A stretch of 64,000 bases of DNA. Origin: Tanypteryx hageni (lineage: Eukaryota > Arthropoda > Insecta > Odonata > Petaluridae). The DNA lies in assembly GCA_028673005.1 (NCBI GenBank), contig CM054116.1:17989840-18053839 (forward strand), given 5' to 3'. Shown piece by piece: positions 55,937-64,000 of the stretch (positions are counted from its first letter, which is position 1; each line of letters begins with the position of its first letter). The translations under genes and the position numbers were made by a program. The notes beneath the pieces were generated by a model that was not told the DNA's origin, searched no databases, and saw nothing but the letters and a program-made list of their open reading frames with translations.

Positions 55937-56700
55937 CTGGAAATCGATTCGAGTGAAATAACTATCTTTTAAAAGTTATTCCATCGATTGTTTATCATGA
56001 TTATTTGAAAAAAGATACAAAGTTAGTTAACTACTAACTAAGTTAGTCGCCGATAAAGGATGCGAGAAAATTTATTTATTTGGGCAAAATATGGGAAGAT
56101 ATGAAATATTGCGTAACATCAAGCATTACAATTTAAATTAACTTGGTTTCATTACTTGATTTTATTCTCAAATCTTCCTCACAACTGTCTATCTTGACTT
56201 AAAAACCCGAGCAACCCCGGATAATTTCAGATAGCATATTATATTTTCTAAATAGGTTGGCCTGTCTTCAGTTGAATTTTGAAAATGTGCACGGTTATTT
56301 TACACAAATAAATATCCTGTAGGATCAGGTCTAAAGATTTGCTTGATAGAGTTTTTACTCATAAATCTATTTAACTGAATATTTTTCTGTTGGAAAAATA
56401 TTAACTCTAGTTAACTTCAATAAGAAGGTAGGTTAATTTTAAGGCGTTTTTCTTATTTGGTTTAATAAACAAATGAATTAAAAATATACCATTTCATTAT
56501 GTTTTGTGTTGTATTGAATTTTATTTGCTTTGCCATAGTACACATCCTTATTTGTATATTTTTACGAGCTCCATGTTACGTTTTGTAGCCAATGGAAATA
56601 ATGAAAATGAATTTCGTATATAAATATTTTCTCAATAACAGCAATAAAACTCTATATATATTACGCATTATTTAAATAAAAACGAAATTGGATCCAGGAA

Positions 56701-57960
56701 TTGATGAAGTGGATGATCAACTTGAGATCTATGATGTCGCTTCAGAAGTTAGTGAACATTTTGATATTGGATTGTGTAAGCGTAGATGAAAGGCCACAAA
56801 GTATGATTAGTGAATTTAAATATGAAATCTTGAGCAAATGCTGGACATCTTCTCCGACTTATGACTTTAAGCATGATGGTGAAAATATTCGAGCTTTCCG
56901 TCTACCGTTGCTTACTCAGCATACTCCTTGGTTAACTTATTGTACACTTTTAAAGGCTGCTCTATGTCAAGTATGTATCCTTTTTCCTCAAAGGGCGAAT
57001 AGGGAATTTTGATATTCTTTCATTAATACAAAAATTTTCATGAAGCCGCAAGTTCCCATGACAAAACCCACTGTCATAAAACTTCACAAACAGAAGTCGA
57101 TCACTCTATTTCAATAATGAAAAAGAAAAGTGCTTCGAAACAAATGCTGCTAAACAAATTAGTTGCCGTTGCAAAAGAGGAAAATAGAGCAATACTGTAT
57201 TCAATAAGTATTGTTTTGTATGGTACAAATGATATTGCATTACGAGGTAAAACTAACAATTAAGGAAATCTTCTATCTTTCGGATTGAGGCAGGTGATGA
57301 AACAAAAACATTTAATTGCTTGCAATGGAAACGCTAAATACACATCTATGAGAACTCGAAATAAATAATAGAAATTTGTTGGTTTATTTTGAGAGATGAT
57401 TTAGTTGCTGCAGGAAATGCTTTCGAAGGGGTTTCCATTTTGACTGAAGAAATGACTGATATTGGGGGAATAGAACAATTATCATCAATATGGGTTACAT
57501 TTCCCAAGTGAATCACTGGACAAACTTGTATTCGCGAATAATTTTTTCTTGGGTTTATTCCGATATCAGATCGCAGTGCAGAAGGAATTATCAGAGAGAT
57601 ATTAATTAATTTAAATTGCAAATGTAAATTTTAGTTGGTCAGAGATATGATGGATATTTTGCAATGGCTGGAAAGCAAGGGGGTGTGCAAGCAAAAATTA
57701 TATCTCTACACCCGAAAGCAATGTTTGTTCATTGTTCTTCCCATCGTCTTAACCATGAAGTGCATGATTTTAATGGCTTGAGTGAAATCTGTAACACAGT
57801 TGGTACTATTAAGGCAAATATTAAAAAATTTCGGGAAAGTTCATATAGGAGGGCTAAAGTAGCAAATATTCCGATGTGTGACTTGATACACTCTTAGTTA
57901 CGCAGCCGATTTTCATGTGACAAAAACATATCTAACTTATTTGAATTACATCCTTGTGAA
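56701..57960 (+). pseudogene. hAT (ZMYM1-like) transposase pseudogene, inverted unit (best preserved)
   Basis: The TTF region is open for 103 codons: TYDFKHDGENIRAFRLPLLT, HTPWLTYCTLLKAALCQVCI, LFPQRAN. Then come KKKSASKQMLLNKLVAVAKE and ALRGKTNN (the A-L-R-G hallmark), GLRQVMKQK, and KYTSMRTRNK. The acidic-block region follows (DDLVAAGNAFEGVSILTEEM-TDIGG), and finally YDGYFAMAGKQGGVQAKIIS and VHCSSHRLNHEVHD, stopping at LIHS. Several shifts interrupt it, and the dimerisation domain is missing. It shares the G-G-V-Q-A-K codons with the copy at 7.4-8.2 kb but not with the forward array copies. Confidence 0.78.
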
Positions 57961-58592
57961 TGAGTAATGAATAAGTAAAAGCGAAATATGAGATAAGTAT
58001 ACGGATTTTTCCCGCTATAAAATAACCAATGTTAATTGCACTGGATTGGCTTGCAACAACTTCTACCTTTTTCTAGTGCACCATGTGAAGCCACTTTGTG
58101 CCATAGCCATCAAAAAATGATTAGTATATGAAGTGACAAACTTCCCCATCCTTGATTCCATGGCCTAGCATTGGGTATGTTTAGTCACAGAGCAAAATCG
58201 CTTTATATGGCGAATGGTTAAAAATGTGTCTATGACTAAAGTTGAGTTGTGTGCCAAAAGGGTGAATTTAATTAGCAAATAGAAAAATGCTCTTGTGCTT
58301 GGGCAATATTGCTGCCATTAATTGAATCTTATATATAAAACTGATTTCGTAGTTGTCATCGGTGGGCGGAAAAGTGGAACTGTAATGCTATTTTTAACAA
58401 ACTTTCTGACTATCTAGAAGATTGATATTTAATAGGAATGTTCGGTTCTTAAAGTAAAAGTCATTTGCAAAAACATAATTCCAAACTAGACCTGGTTCGA
58501 TCCCTGAGAATGATTTCCATTCCCCATAAGTTAAGATGGAAAAATGGATATTTCAACCTGCAAGCTTATATTCTTTTACTTATTAAAATTCT
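57961..58592. other. hAT-associated 3' DNA, inverted unit
   Basis: Non-coding DNA that follows the hAT 3' end in every copy (also at 6837-7430, 33259-33880, 43893-44515 and 54562-55250 in the opposite orientation). No TIR was located. Confidence 0.5.
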
Positions 58593-59027
58593 TTTTCCAG
58601 TAATGCCAATATTTTTTATATTCGTCGATATAGTAGACTGTGTGCAGATGAAGTCATATTCTCTCAACTTTTATTGAATGCCTTTTTGTGTCAATGAGCA
58701 GTCTGCTTGAATAATTTCACATATTTTGTCCGATAATCTAGAAACTTATTGCGGTTTGGGTCCAGGCTTCTTCCGTGTTAAATCAACTTCTTCCATATTT
58801 TCCTCAGCTTCGTGTATTCTCCTCATTAGTTTGTACACAACAGACAAAGATACGCCCAAGTTTTTTGCCATTTTAACCGCTGACTCACCTTGTTCTCTCA
58901 TATTTTTAAATACATCAATTTTTTCGTCGGTTATCGAGGTTATTTTCTTTCTTGTTCTGGAAACTACATCATTTAGTTCACTCTGTATCCCATTTTAATT
59001 TACTACTTCATGAGAGTTTTCTTCCAT
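58593..59027 (-). pseudogene. Truncated Tc1-like transposase N-terminus, inverted unit
   Basis: Minus-strand equivalent with the ATG at 59025-59027, the same stops, and the same truncation. Confidence 0.7.
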
Positions 59028-59069
59028 TACAGGGTAGGGTTAGTATTGTTTATAATTATCAATAATCTA

Positions 59070-59216
59070 TAATCTATAATTCACGATAATGTGTTTATAA
59101 CTACTGATACTTTGTTTATAACTGCCAATAATGTATTTATGACTACCGATACTTGGTTTATAACTAACAATAATGTGTCTATAACTTCCGATAATGTGTT
59201 TATAGTATCCGATAAC
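59070..59216. repeat. 21-bp minisatellite, 7 units, inverted unit
   Basis: Has the same two-unit loss and the same short TTATAGA duplication as U2, not the nine-unit form of U3 next to it. Confidence 0.93.
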
Positions 59217-60689
59217 GCAGCGCGTCCAACCAGGCCTAAGAAACACTTCAGAAAAAGGTTGTACCGCGTTACGCATTGAAACTAATGTAGAGGACTCGAT
59301 CTATACCAGCGACGTCATACTGTTGCACTACGCATTTTATGCTGCGTCTGGTTGTAACGCAGTGTTTCTCATGCTGTAAGGTTTTACTTGAAGTCGAAGT
59401 CCTTCATTAACTCTAACCAGCACAAAACGCCAGCCATCGGAAGATGTACGTCAATGTATTTATATCGTACTTTCAGTTATTTTTTTGCAGTACGAAATGA
59501 TACGTTGCCGAGGATAATATTTAGCGACTAGCAGTTAATTATGAGGAATTCATTAAATTTACTAGTGTGGATTCTTCTTTTAGGATATTATGTTTCATTG
59601 AGAACACGCCGCGGAGGTATTCCCTTCCTTGTGTAAGATCACTTCGGCAATTAACGCTTCCTGCTACATAGAGCAATACTTAATTATCAAAAACTTTCGC
59701 AAATCATCAGTGACGCAGTCACGACTCAATTCCTTTGCTATTTTAACAATTGAATACCAAAACGCAAAGTTATTAAATGTTGATAAATTGATTTATGTCT
59801 ATATTTTAATTAAAGGCGGAAAATGAAGGATTTGCCAAGGGCGCTAAAAACACTCCCTACGGCTGTGCATATAGACTCATATAGACTATATATTTACTCA
59901 ACCATCGATGTAAAATACATTTTTATTAGACGTATTCAAAACAAGATTTATTTTTTCCGTAAATAAATACATTTTTATTGTACAACAAATATTCATTTTA
60001 CAGTGAATTTTGATGCAGCGACGTGAGATGGCCTGAAAAAATGAAAAAGAAAATTAATCATTTCGTAATAAAATAAAAATTCTAATATAATTTCAATGAC
60101 TCGTTTAACCTTTAATCATAATTTTTCTCTCCGCCGTCTCTCATTACAATACTTTGTATCTTTCTTAAAAATGACAATCGGTTATAAATCTTTGATTTGC
60201 GAGTCGTCCATTTACAGGGGATAACAGGAGAGAGTTTTCACTGAATTTTCTATTCGTATCTCTTTTTTGAGGAGACGTATTTTTATTATGAACTTAAAAG
60301 GAATTATTTTAAACAAACCCGAACGCACTCAGAAACCACAACTATCATCCCTCATTCGTTTCTTCCCCAATGGAGGTTATTAAATTATTTTAGTGCTTTT
60401 TGGAGATACTTGTACAGAAAAGTGTAGTTTTAATGCATTTTATACAAACTAAGTGAAAGCAGCGGAACGCCTTGTCGGTATGTCGCTCCCGTCAGTCCGT
60501 ATTTTTAATCCCAGAAACCACTTTCCGGATTTTAGTTAAATTAATTAAACTTGTTAAAATTAATCAACGCATTGTGATTTTCAACTGCATCCATCAATTA
60601 TAACTTCCAAATTAAATAATCGTGTACTCGTTTCTTCCGTCAAGCAACAATTTGCTACCGTATTTTTCTCTCCCTGGCTCCTATACGAT
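59217..60689. other. No gene recognised (inverted unit)
   Basis: Reverse complement of the forward spacer between the IK-motif segments and the minisatellite. The same short frame occurs at 59629-59826. No motif. Confidence 0.35.
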
Positions 60690-60776
60690 ATGTTCTGTAA
60701 GTTATTTATCAAAACATTTATTCGGATAAAGAGCAACATTTCCCACAAAGTCGTCCGCGGTCTATATAATAACAGT
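60690..60776 (+). other. IK-motif segment C, inverted unit
   Basis: MFCKLFIKTFIRIKSNISHK on the plus strand here, followed about 130 bp later by segment A on the same strand. Confidence 0.5.
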
Positions 60777-60909
60777 TTATAGTTTCGCAGAAAAAATTTC
60801 TAGAAAATCCCAGTCATAATATCACATATTTTGTTTACATCTATCGCTACGAAAATTATATCGGCGAGCGACAATTTAAAATCCACATTTTTATCTCTCG
60901 TGCTCTTAT

Positions 60910-61161
60910 ATGATCTGTGAGGTGCACATAAAAAGATTTATTCAGATAGAGGACGACAATTACCACAAAAAACCCCGCGGGATCATATATGTAATTAGGA
61001 CTTATAGTGTTGGAGATAAAAGTTCACGAACCGCCCAATCTATTGACACTGTTTTGAGCGCATTCCCCATAAAGAACGCCTTTGCAGCCTCTGTGTACTC
61101 CATTTATGGAGTATACTGTTTCTCATTGTTGTACACGTTTTCTGTATTCGAACAACTCTGA
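60910..61161 (+). other. IK-motif segment A, inverted unit
   Basis: Residue-identical to the U2 copy, including Ser in IRTYSVGDK. ATG at 60910-60912, 83 codons. Confidence 0.5.
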
Positions 61162-61352
61162 ACATTATACATGCTATTATTTACAATGTCCCATTTTGTC
61201 TCCCTCAGCCTCGCATCTTCCTCAGATCGCAAGCTTTCTTGTCCCTAGAGCAGCGCACAGACTACAGTTTACACACTAAATCGCAGGATTCACCTTTTCC
61301 CATCCAGGGTCAACTAGAACGTGCGGGTTCATAAACAAGAAGGAAAACTATA

Positions 61353-61550
61353 TTATTCACTAGTGGAATCCCCGGAGATGTCAAATGCGTTCTTTAGGGG
61401 CTTCACGTACAAATCTGGGTCGTAAGCTTGGGCGGCTCTCCAATTTTTATCTGCGTAACTATATCGCCTATTTATGAGTTTCGCGGAAGTTTGTGGACAA
61501 ATGTCGTCCTCTATCCGAATGAGTTTTTTAATCGATGCTTTACAGATCAC
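61353..61550 (-). other. IK-motif segment B, inverted unit
   Basis: Residue-identical to the U2 and U3 copies, on the strand opposite to A and C. Confidence 0.5.
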
Positions 61551-61861
61551 ATAAAAGAGAGAGAAAAATATGGTGATTTATTTCGAAAAGGGCACCTCGC
61601 AGTTTCGGAACTAAACGTCGACAAAGGTTAAAGTGAGAAGGACATTTTTTTCTCGAAGACGTTCTATTGAATCTTTTTATCGAAAAATATTTCACCACGG
61701 TGATATCGACTTTCCAACTCGTACCGATTGTAAAATAAATAAAGTTTTCTGTTCATTTACTTTTCCCCCTCCTTTGTTCCATTTTATTCCATTTAATTCT
61801 CATTCGAGAATTTCACTGCAATTCTTTTCTCATCTTTAAAATTTTGATATTTCGAACTCAC

Positions 61862-62133
61862 ATTTGAATTATCCGGATGGTTGCATCGGAGCACGCCTTG
61901 CTACCCTCGAAGATGTAGTCCGGTCCTTGAGCTCTGAAACCGATGTAAAATGTGTTGTTATCGTTTACGGCGAAGCTATCGCCAGCGTAGCGCTGGGTGC
62001 TGCTGCCGGTAGCTGCTGCGTATGATGGCGCATGGCAATCCGACGTTTCGATCCCAAAGATCTTCTTCAGGGATCGATACGTCGCACTGGATGCAGCTTC
62101 GGGCGCCGCCTGCGTAGGAAGGCACGTGCCAGC
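61862..62133 (-). other. GC3-rich YIGFRA exon-like segment, inverted unit
   Basis: Open in the same frame. One visible change in the NNTF region (third-position AACACA), with YIGFRA kept. Confidence 0.4.
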
Positions 62134-62172
62134 CTACGCAGGCGGCACCGGAAGCCGCATCCAGTGCGACGT
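62079..62172. other. GC-rich near-palindrome, inverted unit
   Basis: Centre AGGAAGGCACGTGCCAGCCT, the reverse complement of the U3 form, with CACGTG intact. Confidence 0.92.
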
Positions 62173-64000
62173 CGTCGTTCTCTCCATCATCTTGGCAGGG
62201 TTTATACATCGGGTTCAGAGCCAAATTCTCGGCGGAGGGTACCAACCTCTTAATGTTTCCCTTCTAGGAGTAGAGGCTGGACGTACTCCCACATTTCCAG
62301 TGGAATTTCATCTAAAAGTAAAAAAAATGAAATCACATGTATTAACCGCGATTAAATAACCATATTGTCGAGCAACGCCGGTTACTAAATACGTAAATAT
62401 AAAGTAAAAATAATTTCGAGGGCTTTCCCACCATTACTGATTAAAGTATTCTGCAATACTTACGTGTTTCTATGAAGTTTGTTATCAGGAAGCCATCCCA
62501 CGTCGCCCAAATACTGTTTTCTAACTTTCGATAAAAATTTGAAATTTTCCTCATCCCCAGTCTATAAATAAAGCAAATATATTTTTTTAATTTGAAAAAT
62601 ACACTGTTTATAATTTTGAGAATTTTGTCGTTAAATAAAGCATCCAGCAATATATAAGTGATAAGGGATACTTTCAAAATTTTGATTATCTCAATCGTTA
62701 TGAAAATACGGAGAAGCGTCAATAAAACAATGATGGTCTTGGATTTGATGTTGTAGAGGGCGCCCTGTGGGAAAAATAAGAGTGGTACATCGTGACTATC
62801 ATGATAACATAAACGGAGTTATGGTGATCTAAGATTAAGAATGAGATCAAGAATGAGTGAACATGAAAAACACATAAATGAATCTCGGAAGTCAATCAAG
62901 GGCACCACTTTACTGGTGACAAAATATGAGCTCTCCGTCATGTCTCGTAAAGTATTGGTCATATCAAAAAGGTTTTCAAACAGAACCTGTAGAACTAGTA
63001 CAGTATTTCGTTCCGTATACATTTTTATGGTAGGAGTGGCCGTTATCGGGAAACAAATAATTTGTAATTCGCTCTGAAGTTAGAGAAATTCATGCAGAGC
63101 TGCCTAATAGTTGTCAACGTAAACAAACTTGTTGGTTACGGAGGTAAATCTGCTATATGTAGCTACATAAATAGATTGAATTCCTTACGCGGGCATGAAT
63201 GATTAAGTAAGCAGAAGGAAAAGGGGATATCTAAGATGAAGAAAGAACGGAAACGTAAATATTACAACTAATGATCTGATGTGAGGTGGGTACGTTTAAA
63301 ATAATTGTCGATTGTTTGGTTGATTAAAACTGATTAGAAAATAAATACCTGCGTAAATAAAAATTGAATATTTACCTGGAATCATTTCTTCTGTATCGTT
63401 TTGCAGTATGTACTAAATAAAATTACGTAATGTGTTTATTAATGCACCAAGTCAGGAAGTGAAGGGATTTTTAGTCGACGGAGAGATAAAATAGGATCGT
63501 GGTGTTTTGCAGTTCTATGCCGTGCGTTCGTTCAAATCGTATCGTTTAGTTTCATACACTATATCGAACGGGACGCGCCTATTTGTGATACACTTTCCTG
63601 ACTTGCTTAAGCATCGATTCGGTAAAGACATAAGTACTAGATAAACTCGCACGAGAATACTTGCTCCTTGTATTGAAATGGGAACGGGAATGAATGACAT
63701 TAGACCCTGCCACAATGTTAGTTTCATCTCCTGACTGTGCTACGAAAATTCTTATGCAGGCTTCATAATTGCGCCACCGGTCTTCGAAAATTACCATTAT
63801 GCTCGCAGCGATTATTTTTGCGATAGTTTTCTGCTAAGGACGTTCGAACATGACTAAAAATCTCCCCCACGCGGTGAAAATAAAACGGTATACCCCCGAG
63901 ATCCGCTGATATCAATTAGTGCACTCCATGCAAATGATAGGTCACGTCTCTCGATTTCACCGCTGCTTTGCTTTACGCTTACCTTTCATCCGTGTGCACC
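62173..64000. other. Remainder of inverted unit to window end
   Basis: Contains the predicted exon on the minus strand at 62464-62764 with acceptor and donor intact, the 72-codon segment on the minus strand (63579-63797), and spacer. The unit continues beyond the window. Confidence 0.5.

Larger units (their letters stand above)
55290..64000 (-). repeat. Inverted array unit Ui (continues past window end)
   Basis: From about 55306 the plus strand is the reverse complement of the array unit, beginning at a point equivalent to about 47180 in U3. All unit landmarks appear in reverse order: 80-codon frame, 86-codon segment, hAT, Tc1-like, minisatellite, IK-motif segments, GC palindrome. At the window end it has reached a point equivalent to about 49130 in U3. 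Together with U1-U3 it forms a large asymmetric inverted repeat. Confidence 0.95.

Noticed and set aside
58465..58998. Open frames antisense to the Tc1-like fragment (MQKHNSKLD..., LETYCGLGPG...)
   Set aside because: The sense strand carries the recognisable helix-turn-helix motifs; these are antisense shadows conserved only because the copies are recent.
24767..64000. Integrated viral genome or polydnavirus-type segment as the source of the repeated unit
   Set aside because: No viral structural, polymerase or integrase hallmark could be recognised; identifiable content is hAT, Tc1 and SINE DNA.

Overview
This window looks like intergenic, repeat-dominated DNA from a eukaryote, most probably an arthropod and perhaps an insect. 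It is AT-rich, has spliceosomal-type introns (for example GT...AG at 15515-15589), tRNA-derived SINEs, a jockey-like LINE fragment, and many hAT and Tc1-like transposase remnants. I see no rRNA, no functional tRNA and no host gene that I can name. The organism call is an inference from element content.

Left part (1-24,337). This is a graveyard of mobile elements. In order it holds: a broken ZMYM1-like hAT on the minus strand (1-1,799); a 5'-truncated jockey-type reverse transcriptase (1,868-2,451); an AT microsatellite; an inverted stray copy of a ~770-bp repeat; a tRNA-related SINE (4,780-4,963); two near-identical 314-bp boxes flanking a hAT-containing block that also occurs in the array further right; about 3.2 tandem copies of the ~770-bp repeat (8,550-11,060); a 1,236-bp TIR element; a foldback element; a complete hAT with a perfect 8-bp target duplication (13,885-16,305); and a hAT nested inside an older KIAA1586-like hAT, again with a perfect 8-bp duplication.

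Right part (24,767-64,000). This is a large array. Unit U1 (24,767-34,854) is followed by U2 (34,855-45,488, period 10,634 bp) and U3 (45,489-55,289). After the junction at ~55,290, at least 8.7 kb of the same unit (Ui) runs in the opposite orientation to the window end. U2 and U3 are nearly identical, with the same 10,633-10,634-bp offset over almost the whole block. U1 differs by several indels and one SINE insertion.

Each unit carries a broken ZMYM1-like hAT and a truncated Tc1-like transposase N-terminus behind a 21-bp minisatellite. It also carries several open, splice-bounded, exon-like segments of unknown function. The most unusual are a GC-rich 94-nt near-palindrome centred on CACGTG, a pair of inverted segments that both encode YIGFRA, and three diverged paralogous segments with an IK-x-[FL]-I-[RQ]-I motif. 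Two of these three lie on one strand and one on the other. These segments are the best candidates for something undescribed: either an unknown gene family carried by a mobile or amplifying unit, or a source of hairpin RNA.

I find no evidence that the genes here work together as a pathway. Almost every recognisable reading frame is a transposase relic. Several short open segments begin with non-ATG codons and are described as exon-like, not as genes.
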